From positions 124,001 through 188,000 of the forward strand of contig JAPPOQ010000030.1 of NCBI GenBank assembly GCA_028817895.1: DNA of 64,000 nucleotides. The letters run 5' to 3'. The position numbers and the translations under genes are program-made. This document shows positions 8,839 to 16,093 of the stretch, in pieces (position 1 is the first letter of the stretch; the number at the start of each line of letters is the position of its first letter). The notes below the pieces were generated by a model. The model saw only the letters and a list, made by a program, of their open reading frames with translations. It did no database searches and was not told where the DNA came from. The DNA is from Ahrensia sp. (lineage in GTDB: Bacteria; Pseudomonadota; Alphaproteobacteria; Rhizobiales; Rhizobiaceae).

Positions 8839-10110
8839 TCAGGCGATGGCGGTAACCGCCTTGACAACCGCCTGCCGCGTCCATGCCAAATCATCATCCG
8901 TCAGTGCGAGGCAGGGATAACATTTGGCAGGCGACTTGAAGATACCATTCTCGCGCAGCACCGCATTGAAACGGGCATTCTTCTGCTGGTCGGCATCGCG
9001 GGTGTGGCGATAATTGCGCATGGGCTTTTCCGAAAAGACGATGTCAAACAAGGTCGGGTCGCCGACGACCTGATGCGGGATCCCCGCCTCCCTCAGCGGG
9101 TCACTGAAGATAGACTGAAGCTCGTATCCGATCTCCCGCAAGCGCTCGTAGCTTCCCGGACGGCGCAGGATTTCCATCGTCTTCAAACCGGCGACCGCCG
9201 CCACCGGATTGCCCGACAGCGTGCCAAGCTGCATCAGAAAACCCTCAGCCCCGACGATCGCCTTGTCAAAATGGCTCATGACGTCGCGGCGACCAACGGT
9301 TGCGGCGAGCGGAAACCCACCGCCTATGATTTTCCCGAGCGAGCACAGATCGGGCGTCACGCCGTACAGTTCTTGAGCACCGCCATAGGAGAAGCGAAAT
9401 CCGGTGACGATTTCATCGAAAATCAGCAGCGCGCCATGCTGGTCGCAAAGATCGCGCAGGCCCTGCAGAAAACCGTCTTCAGGCGGAACGACCCGTTGGA
9501 GTGGCTCGACGATGATGGCCGCAATCTGGTCTCCAAATTCACTCATCAGCGAGGCGGTGAGTTCAAGATCGTTGAACTGTGAGACGATCATCTCATCAGC
9601 AACGCCTTGGGGAATGCCGGCGCTGTCCGGCACGGCTTGCGGGAAATTCACATCACGGGACGGAGCGAGGCTCATCTGCGCCTCAGCGCTCATGCCGTGA
9701 TAACCACCTTCGAACTTCAGAAGTTTGCTTCGTCCTGTGAAGGCACGCGCCAGGCGGATTGCATACATATCCGCTTCACCACCTGAGGTGACATAGCGAA
9801 CCTGCTCGGCGCAGGGCACCGCCGCGCAAATCTCCTCTGCCAGTTCCACGCCCGCGGCATTGTTGGCAAAGAAGGTCATGCCCTCCCCAAGCTGGCTGCG
9901 AACAGTGTCCAACACTTCCGGGTGACCATGGCCGATGAGCATCGGCCCTGATCCGATCAGATAGTCGATATATTCCTTGCCGTCTTCGTCCCAAACGCGC
10001 GCGCCGTCGCCCCGTTTGATGAAGATGGACGGGTCGAAGTTTCCAAAGCCTGCTGCGGGCAGAACCTGCGCCGCTCGCTTTCGCCACTGTTGCTGATCCA
10101 CCATGATCAT
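8839..10110 (-). CDS. Class III aminotransferase (glutamate-1-semialdehyde aminomutase-like)
   Basis: A 423-residue PLP-dependent fold-type I enzyme. Visible landmarks are the substrate-loop segment VTSGGEADMYAIRLAR (residues 108-122), GGYHG (135-139), the PLP-ring aspartate in FDEIVTGFRFS (232) and the Schiff-base lysine K260 in SLGKIIGGGFP. It resembles glutamate-1-semialdehyde 2,1-aminomutase, but its place as last gene of a catabolic operon argues for a transaminase acting on an amino acid or ketone intermediate, not heme synthesis. Its ATG overlaps the stop of the upstream enolase-superfamily gene (ATGA), so the two are coupled. A second ATG at 10104 is an alternative start. Confidence 0.85.
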   Translation of the reverse strand: MIMVDQQQWRKRAAQVLPAAGFGNFDPSIFIKRGDGARVWDEDGKEYIDYLIGSGPMLIGHGHPEVLDTVRSQLGEGMTFFANNAAGVELAEEICAAVPCAEQVRYVTSGGEADMYAIRLARAFTGRSKLLKFEGGYHGMSAEAQMSLAPSRDVNFPQAVPDSAGIPQGVADEMIVSQFNDLELTASLMSEFGDQIAAIIVEPLQRVVPPEDGFLQGLRDLCDQHGALLIFDEIVTGFRFSYGGAQELYGVTPDLCSLGKIIGGGFPLAATVGRRDVMSHFDKAIVGAEGFLMQLGTLSGNPVAAVAGLKTMEILRRPGSYERLREIGYELQSIFSDPLREAGIPHQVVGDPTLFDIVFSEKPMRNYRHTRDADQQKNARFNAVLRENGIFKSPAKCYPCLALTDDDLAWTRQAVVKAVTAIA

Positions 10111-11219
10111 GCCTCGTAAATGGCGACTGGATCGCCGAGCAGGTTTTCATCCGGCATCGCGCCAAGCCCTGGCGTGTCATCAATGGTGATGACACCATCA
10201 ACGGTGCGTGGACCACTACCGGGCGCAATGTCGACCGTCAGCATATCCTGACAGGACCAGCAGGCCTGGATGAACGCGTCTGGTATGGTCTGTGCGAGAT
10301 GGGCCGCTTCCGTATCGGCCAGGACGGAACCACCTGTCGCCATGACGAAAATCTGGATGCCATGAGCAAGCGCGATGTCGCGCATGCGGCGCGCCTTGGT
10401 CAGACCACCGACCCGGTTGAGCTTGATCCCGAACACATCTGCGATGCCGTCACGCGCGATCCGTGCAGCATCCTGCAATGTGACCAGGCTTTCATCAACG
10501 CTGATGGGCGATGTTGTGACGCCGCGAATCTGCGCGATATCGTCGAGCGTTTCTCCGGGCTGCTCGAATGTCACGCCGAACTCGGAAACGGCATTCATAA
10601 CAATTGAGGCCTCGCGCCGTGTCCAGGCCCGGTTCACGTCGTAAAGTATGATCTCGTCAGGCATCCGGTTTTTCTCCAGATGCCGTATGCGGGCAATGTC
10701 CATATCTAAATCGCTGCCGCCGACCTTGGCAGAATGCGCCGTATAGCCTCGGTCGCGGTAGGACTGGATGGTGGCGAGCATTTCGGCAGGATCGCCCGAA
10801 GATACGGACGAGGCCGCGCGCGTTCCGTTGTCGCGTTTGCCACCCAGCATGTCAGCAATCGGCATGCGACAGGATTGGCCCAGAATATCCCAACACGCCA
10901 TGTCGACAGGCTGCTTTGCGTAGAGATGACCGGGAAGTGTGACGTCCATAACGCGCTCAACGAGTTCCACTTTACGTGGATCAAGGCCGGTCAGTCGTGG
11001 TGCGAAGGTTGCCAGACCGGCTCGAATGCCCGGTCCGTGCGCGGGGACGTAAATATGTCCCCACGGCGTCCCCTCTCCCCATCCGACGAGCCCAACGTCG
11101 GTTTCAACCTTGACCAGTGTGGCGTCGAGAACCTCGAATTTCAGCCGTCCGCCGGAAAGATAGTACGGGTCTTTCAAAGGCAGGTTTTTTTGGAAAACGC
11201 TTATGCGTGTGATCTTCAT
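10107..11219 (-). CDS. Enolase-superfamily enzyme, hydroxyproline-betaine epimerase / cis-3-hydroxyproline dehydratase type
   Basis: A 370-residue mandelate racemase/muconate lactonizing family protein. Metal ligands are D194 (LYDVNRAW), E219 (FEQPG) and D242 (SVDES). The two acid/base lysines are K165 (HSAKVGG) and K266 (GIKLNRVGGLTKARRM), the two-lysine arrangement of the MLE subgroup that epimerises or dehydrates alpha-amino carboxylates. The spacing and the KLNRVGGLTKAR segment recall 4-hydroxyproline betaine 2-epimerase (HpbD) and cis-3-hydroxy-L-proline dehydratase. The gene lies between a DMGDH-like gene plus MDR gene and an aminotransferase, opposite a Rieske demethylase-like gene, which fits betaine catabolism. 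Specificity cannot be settled from sequence alone. Confidence 0.82.
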   Translation of the reverse strand: MKITRISVFQKNLPLKDPYYLSGGRLKFEVLDATLVKVETDVGLVGWGEGTPWGHIYVPAHGPGIRAGLATFAPRLTGLDPRKVELVERVMDVTLPGHLYAKQPVDMACWDILGQSCRMPIADMLGGKRDNGTRAASSVSSGDPAEMLATIQSYRDRGYTAHSAKVGGSDLDMDIARIRHLEKNRMPDEIILYDVNRAWTRREASIVMNAVSEFGVTFEQPGETLDDIAQIRGVTTSPISVDESLVTLQDAARIARDGIADVFGIKLNRVGGLTKARRMRDIALAHGIQIFVMATGGSVLADTEAAHLAQTIPDAFIQACWSCQDMLTVDIAPGSGPRTVDGVITIDDTPGLGAMPDENLLGDPVAIYEA

Positions 11220-11223
11220 GTGG

Positions 11224-12321
11224 CTACTCCATCGTTACGACGATGTTGCCGGTGTGGCGTTTCTCGACAAAGGCGCTCTGCGCGTCGTGGAGGTCTTCAA
11301 GCGGATAGGTGGCGGCAAGCATGGGCACAATCTCTCCGGCTTCGACGTAGCGAACAAGATCCGGGAAGACTTTGGGTTCGAATATGGTGCAGCCATGGAA
11401 GGTCAAATCCCGCAGATACATCGTTCGCAAGTCCAGTTCGACGATGGGACCGGCAATCGCGCCGGAACAGGTGTAACGCCCGCCGCGTTCCAGTACATCG
11501 ATAAGTGCCGGAAATTGATCGCCGCCAACAATATCGGCTGCAACCGTCACTGTATCACAACCAATAGAAGTGCTTAGCGCGGCGGCAAGATCATCGACCT
11601 CGCGCGGCAACAATGCGGTTGGGCCGAGCCTGGCCACTTCCGAATGTTTGTCTGGCGATGCCATGGCAACGGTTTTCGCCCCGCGACGCTTTGCAAGTTG
11701 AACAAGAGCCGAACCCACACCGCCGGACGCACCGGGGATCAGCACGACATCGTCCGGCCCGACGCTTGCTCTGTTCAGCATGTTTTCTGCGGTCGAATAG
11801 GAGATGGCGAAGGTCGCCAGTTCGGCAGAACTGTGCTCGGTGTCGATCGGATGCACATTGCGCATATCGATGGTCATGTAATCAGCAAAACCGCCATCGC
11901 AGCCGGAGCCGAGATAGGTTGTGCTTGCATAGTCCTGCGGATTGTCCCAGTCGCGCAGCACAGTGTCGACAAGCACGCGGCGGCCAATCAGCGAACTGTC
12001 CGCACCTTCGCCCGCCGCGACAACAATGCCGACGGGATCACCACCTTGGATACGTGGAAACTCGATGCCACCGTCCCAACCGCCATCAGCGTCCTGATCG
12101 CCTTCGAATGCACCCCCAGTGGTGCCATCGGTCACGGTCTTCGAATACCAGCCCGTACGGGTATTGATATCGGTGTTGTTCAACCCGCAGGCTTGAACAC
12201 GAATGAGAACCTCACCCGGCTTAGGGCTTGGCGTTGGCCAGTCGTGGTGAAGGCGCAGCTGATCAAAACCGCCATGGCCGTGCAGAACGAAAGCACGCAT
12301 TGTCGGGGGGATTTCGACCAT
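11224..12321 (-). CDS. Zinc-independent MDR oxidoreductase (quinone-oxidoreductase-like)
   Basis: About 365 residues of the medium-chain dehydrogenase/reductase superfamily. The GroES-like N-terminal half contains VLIRVQACGLNNTDINTRTGWY; the Rossmann half has GASGGVGSALVQLAKRRGA for NAD(P)H binding. The catalytic and structural zinc cysteine clusters of alcohol dehydrogenases are not seen, so a quinone- or enoyl-reductase-like activity is more likely. The ATG at 12321 overlaps the stop of the upstream DMGDH-like gene (TGATG); a GTG one codon earlier is possible. The stop lies 4 bases before the enolase-superfamily gene, so this is an internal gene of a tight operon. Its role in the pathway is unknown. 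Confidence 0.82.
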   Translation of the reverse strand: MVEIPPTMRAFVLHGHGGFDQLRLHHDWPTPSPKPGEVLIRVQACGLNNTDINTRTGWYSKTVTDGTTGGAFEGDQDADGGWDGGIEFPRIQGGDPVGIVVAAGEGADSSLIGRRVLVDTVLRDWDNPQDYASTTYLGSGCDGGFADYMTIDMRNVHPIDTEHSSAELATFAISYSTAENMLNRASVGPDDVVLIPGASGGVGSALVQLAKRRGAKTVAMASPDKHSEVARLGPTALLPREVDDLAAALSTSIGCDTVTVAADIVGGDQFPALIDVLERGGRYTCSGAIAGPIVELDLRTMYLRDLTFHGCTIFEPKVFPDLVRYVEAGEIVPMLAATYPLEDLHDAQSAFVEKRHTGNIVVTME

Positions 12322-14762
12322 CACGCGGCCCGCGGTCTTTCGCTGTCTGGGTCGTAAGCCGGTTCGCCAAGGACCGTGGCGCTGCGCTCTTGACCGGCAA
12401 TGATCACCGTCAGATCGGTGCCCGGCTGCGCTGCCTCAGGCTTGATGTAGGCGAAGGCCAGAGTGGCACCAACGCTGTGACCGTAGGCGACCGACGCCGT
12501 CGATCCAACAACAGCGCCCTTGTGAAGCACGGCCTCGCCGCCATGACCATCCACAATTCCGTCAGTCTGGACTGAGAGATAAGCGCAGATCCAGGGCAAC
12601 GGCTGCTCTAGGCTTGCCTGCGTTTCTCGCCTGCCTTCGAATTCCTTGTCCATCTTGACGAAGCGCATGACGTCCGCTTCCGGCAGCGTCACCTCATTGG
12701 TCAGTTCGCCCGCCCCTTTGAAAGCCTTCTCCATCCGCATCGCGTTCATCGCGAACGAACCGTAATCCGCGATGCCATGTGCCTCACCTGCGGCCCAGAG
12801 TGCATTATAGACATCGCGGCACGCGGCAAACGGCATGTGGAATTCGTAGCCCAGCTCACCTGCATAAGACATGCGGAAGGCCCAAACCGGGTGGCCCGCA
12901 ATTTCGATCTGCTGCGCGGTCAGCCAACGGAAGCTTGCATTGTCGAGCGCGGCGTTTGTACAGACCGAAAGCACGTCTCTCGCCCGGGGGCCATTCAGAG
13001 CCAGAGCAGCCCATTCTGCGGACAATGCCGTGATCTCAACGTCTTCGCCCGCCAGCATGGACTTGAGATGGTCCAGAAGGCGCTGTTCGAAAAACGCCGC
13101 GCAAACGAGATAAAAGCGATTTTTATCGAGACGCACAATCGTCAGTTCGATCTCGATGCGCCCACGCCGGTTCAAAAGATGCGTCAGCGCGATACTGCCA
13201 ACCTTCTTGGGCAGTCGATTGGGTGTCAGCCGGTCAAGAAAGCTCTCTGCATCCGGGCCGCTTACTTCCACTTTGGTGAAGCCGGTAACGTCCATGATGC
13301 CGACGCGTTCGCGCACGGCGGCCACTTCGTGCGCAACCATGTCGTGAACCTGATTGCGGCGGAAGGAATAGTGGTCCCGCTGCTCAACGCCGCCACGGGC
13401 AAACCAACGCGGACGCTCGAACCCGTAGACCTCCTCATGCACCGCGCCCTTATTCTTCAAGATGTCGAAAAGCGGCGAGGGTTTGATCGGGCGCCCGGCC
13501 AAACGGTTGAAATGCGGAAAGGGAATTTCGTGGCGTAGCTTGTAATCCTCATGCGCCTTGACGATCTGCCATTCCTTGATCGCGTAGGACCCAAACCGCC
13601 TTGGATCATAGTCGCGCATGGAGATATCGGCGGCACCGTGCACCATCCATCGCGCCAATTCCCGCGTCAGCCCTGGCCCCCAGCCAATACCGATTTGTGT
13701 TCCACAGCAGCACCAGTAGTTTGGCGCATCCGGCGCCGGTCCGATCAGCGGATTGCCGTCCGGCGGATGCGATATCGCGCCATGCACTTCCCGCTTGATG
13801 CCAAGCTCAGCGAAAATCGGCATACGCTCCAGAGCACTTTCGAGCCAGGGCATGACGCGTTCATAATCGGCATCAAAGAGCTCATTCTCGGCTTCCCAGG
13901 GGCAGTGATCTTCCCAGACCGAGTTGGAATTCTCCTTCTCATAAATACCGATCAGACCTGATTTCTGCTCCATACGAATGTAGCCGGAGACCAGCCGGTC
14001 GTCGCGAATGACCGGCAGTTCCGTCTCCAGGTCACGAAATTCCGGTACGGTGTCGGTGACGAAATAGTGATGCGTCATGGACGTCATAGGCAGTTGCAGC
14101 CCACTCCATTCCCCCATTTGTCGCGCATAGGTGCCACCAGCATTGACCACATGTTCGCAAGTGATAGCGCCTTGCTCGGTTTCCACCAGCCATTCGCCAG
14201 TGTCCTTGCGTGTGATGTTGGTCGCACGACAGCGACGGATGATGCGCGCACCCAGATTGCGCGCGCCGATCGCAAGCGCCTGCGTCACACCGGATGGGTC
14301 CGCATGCCCGTCATCTGGCGTGTGCAGAGCGCCAATCACGCCGTCCAGATTGTAGAAAGGATGCAGTCGGCGAATGAAATCCGGCCTGACCAGCTCGATA
14401 TTGAAGCCCAGTGAACGACCGACGGACAATGTGTGGCGCAGCCAGTCCATCTCATCTTGGGTATAGGCCAGGCGAAAGGAACCGCAGCCATGCCATGTGA
14501 CGCTCTGGCCGGTTTCACGCTCCAACGCTCCGGAATAGAGGCCGATATTGTAGTCAACGCATTTGCCAAGACCAAAGCTGGACGTCGAATGGGTGATCTG
14601 ACCGGCCGCGTGCCAGGTCGAACCGGAGGTCAGTTCGGCCTTTTCCAGCAGCACGACATCTGTCCAACCCTCATGAGCCAGATGATAGGCCAAACCGCAG
14701 CCCATGATGCCGCCTCCCACGATAACAACGCGGGCCTGAGAAGGAACGGAAGCGGTGCTCAT
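12321..14762 (-). CDS. Dimethylglycine dehydrogenase-like FAD/GcvT protein
   Basis: A protein of about 813 residues with the two-part architecture of dimethylglycine/sarcosine dehydrogenases. The N-terminal FAD-binding oxidoreductase has VVIVGGGIMGCGLAYHLAHEG and the covalent-flavin-type segment SGSTWHAAGQ; the C-terminal half is a GcvT aminomethyltransferase domain with a tetrahydrofolate-binding region. Members N-demethylate dimethylglycine or related N-methyl amino acids to sarcosine-level products. The frame opens at 14810 with TTG, but ATG at 14762 begins right before the FAD motif and gives the family length. It heads the minus-strand operon with the MDR, enolase-superfamily and aminotransferase genes, and its product could feed the sarcosine oxidase encoded at the window's left end. 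Confidence 0.9.
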   Translation of the reverse strand: MSTASVPSQARVVIVGGGIMGCGLAYHLAHEGWTDVVLLEKAELTSGSTWHAAGQITHSTSSFGLGKCVDYNIGLYSGALERETGQSVTWHGCGSFRLAYTQDEMDWLRHTLSVGRSLGFNIELVRPDFIRRLHPFYNLDGVIGALHTPDDGHADPSGVTQALAIGARNLGARIIRRCRATNITRKDTGEWLVETEQGAITCEHVVNAGGTYARQMGEWSGLQLPMTSMTHHYFVTDTVPEFRDLETELPVIRDDRLVSGYIRMEQKSGLIGIYEKENSNSVWEDHCPWEAENELFDADYERVMPWLESALERMPIFAELGIKREVHGAISHPPDGNPLIGPAPDAPNYWCCCGTQIGIGWGPGLTRELARWMVHGAADISMRDYDPRRFGSYAIKEWQIVKAHEDYKLRHEIPFPHFNRLAGRPIKPSPLFDILKNKGAVHEEVYGFERPRWFARGGVEQRDHYSFRRNQVHDMVAHEVAAVRERVGIMDVTGFTKVEVSGPDAESFLDRLTPNRLPKKVGSIALTHLLNRRGRIEIELTIVRLDKNRFYLVCAAFFEQRLLDHLKSMLAGEDVEITALSAEWAALALNGPRARDVLSVCTNAALDNASFRWLTAQQIEIAGHPVWAFRMSYAGELGYEFHMPFAACRDVYNALWAAGEAHGIADYGSFAMNAMRMEKAFKGAGELTNEVTLPEADVMRFVKMDKEFEGRRETQASLEQPLPWICAYLSVQTDGIVDGHGGEAVLHKGAVVGSTASVAYGHSVGATLAFAYIKPEAAQPGTDLTVIIAGQERSATVLGEPAYDPDSERPRAA

Positions 14763-14940
14763 GGCGAGATGCAATCTGGTCGCATTTGGTTCAACGGGAT
14801 GGTGTCGCAAGCATCGATGCGCTGCAAACCCGGATGCGACGGATTTGCGCGATCAACGTCGCAAAGACGCTTGATACAAAGGCCAATTCACGCAAATTTT
14901 CATGCCAGCACCGCAAAGCGCCCAATCAGTCGAGTGTCCC
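14763..14940. promoter_or_regulatory. Divergent promoter region with repeated TGCGAC/GTCGCA half-sites
   Basis: The space between the DMGDH-like gene (leftward) and the Rieske oxygenase gene (rightward) holds three copies of the hexamer GTCGCA or its complement: 14804-14809, 14835-14840 and 14858-14863, the last two as an inverted pair. An overlapping imperfect dyad pairs ATCAACGTC (14852-14860) with GACGCTTGAT (14866-14875). This is what an activator or repressor site for both divergent units would look like, but no regulator gene lies next to it and the motif is not one I recognise. Confidence 0.35.
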
Positions 14941-16029
14941 ATGACGAAATCGCAGCTGACCCGAAGCCTCGACCCGCGCTACTATACTGACCCTGTGGTC
15001 TATGAGAGCGAGCGGTCAGGCCTGTTTCGCCGCACTTGGCAGTTTGCTGGCCATGTCTCGCAAGTGCGCGCGCCGGGTGATTATTTCACGTTCTCGATTG
15101 CCGGAGAGAACCTGTTCTGCATCCGCGACCGTGAAGGCGAATTGCGCGCCTACTACAATGTTTGCCAGCACCGCGCTCATGAGCTGGTCAAGGGCGAAGG
15201 TCACGCCAAGCTGTTGGTCTGCCCCTATCACGCCTGGACGTATGAACTGACGGGCCAGCTGCGATCCGGCCCGAATGTGGCAAAGGTGAAAGGGTTTGAC
15301 CGTTCGGAAATTTGCCTCACATCCGTGCGGGTCGAAGAGTTTTGCGGCTTCATTTTCGCCAATCTGGATGAGCATGCCGCGCCGATGGATGAGTGGTATC
15401 CGGGCGTGCATGAGGAACTGTCCGCCTTCGTGCCGCACTGGTCATCGCTTCAGACTGTAGACTGGGTTGAAATCCCTGAAAGCTGCAATTGGAAGGTCTC
15501 GGTTGAGAACTATTCCGAGTGCTATCACTGCTCGCTGAACCACCCAACTTTCTCAACGGGTGTTGTGAAACCGGAAACCTATGACATCCAGCCGCAAGGC
15601 TATTGCCTTCGGCACACCACGGAGTGCCAGAATCTGGATGCGATGAGCTACCCGATCGATCTGAACGCCAATCCACATGCCGGGTCCTATTCCTCATGGT
15701 TTCTTTGGCCCATGTTCTCCTTTCAGGTTTATCCGGGCAATGTGCTCAACACCTATCATTGGCGCCCTATGTCGCACGATTCCGTGACGGTCTGGCGCGG
15801 CTGGTATCAGGCCGAGGGTGGCTGCACGGACATCATTCGAGACCTGGCACTTCAGGACCGGCGCACCACGGTGGAAGAGGACATTCATCTGGTGGAATCG
15901 GTTCAGCGCGGACTGAACTCAGCGGGTTATAGGACCGGCCCGCTTGTTGTGGACCCGGATGGCGGTGTCAATTCAGAGCATTCCATCAAGGTGCTGCAGA
16001 GCTGGATGCGGGAAGCGGCTGACGGATAA
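14941..16029 (+). CDS. Rieske non-heme iron oxygenase, betaine-demethylase type
   Basis: About 362 residues of the ring-hydroxylating oxygenase alpha-subunit family. The N-terminal Rieske [2Fe-2S] motif is visible as CQHRAHELV followed by CPYHAWTY; the catalytic iron site is in the segment NYSECYHCSLNHPTF. Overall it resembles the oxygenase components that demethylate glycine betaine (GbcA) and stachydrine/proline betaine. ATG at 14941 starts MTKSQLTRSLDPRYY; an in-frame ATG at 14902 would add 13 residues with no family likeness. No reductase partner gene is adjacent, so electrons must come from a reductase encoded elsewhere. It is transcribed away from the DMGDH-like operon and ends in a strong terminator. 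Confidence 0.88.
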   Translation: MTKSQLTRSLDPRYYTDPVVYESERSGLFRRTWQFAGHVSQVRAPGDYFTFSIAGENLFCIRDREGELRAYYNVCQHRAHELVKGEGHAKLLVCPYHAWTYELTGQLRSGPNVAKVKGFDRSEICLTSVRVEEFCGFIFANLDEHAAPMDEWYPGVHEELSAFVPHWSSLQTVDWVEIPESCNWKVSVENYSECYHCSLNHPTFSTGVVKPETYDIQPQGYCLRHTTECQNLDAMSYPIDLNANPHAGSYSSWFLWPMFSFQVYPGNVLNTYHWRPMSHDSVTVWRGWYQAEGGCTDIIRDLALQDRRTTVEEDIHLVESVQRGLNSAGYRTGPLVVDPDGGVNSEHSIKVLQSWMREAADG

Positions 16030-16070
16030 ACATTGACGAGCATGTACAGCGCTCGTCAATGTAGGTTTTT
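16030..16070. terminator. Rho-independent terminator after the Rieske gene
   Basis: A perfect 12-bp inverted repeat, ACATTGACGAGC (16030-16041) and GCTCGTCAATGT (16051-16062), with a 9-base loop, followed by AGG and a run of T. It lies directly after the stop codon of the oxygenase gene and before the convergent molybdenum hydroxylase operon. Confidence 0.85.
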
Positions 16071-16093
16071 GTAGCCTGATTTTTCGGTTGTGA

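Noticed and set aside
8839-10110. hemL (heme biosynthesis) assignment
   Set aside because: Fold and motifs fit, but the gene is the last member of a coupled catabolic operon and lacks heme-pathway neighbours, so a general class III aminotransferase call is safer.
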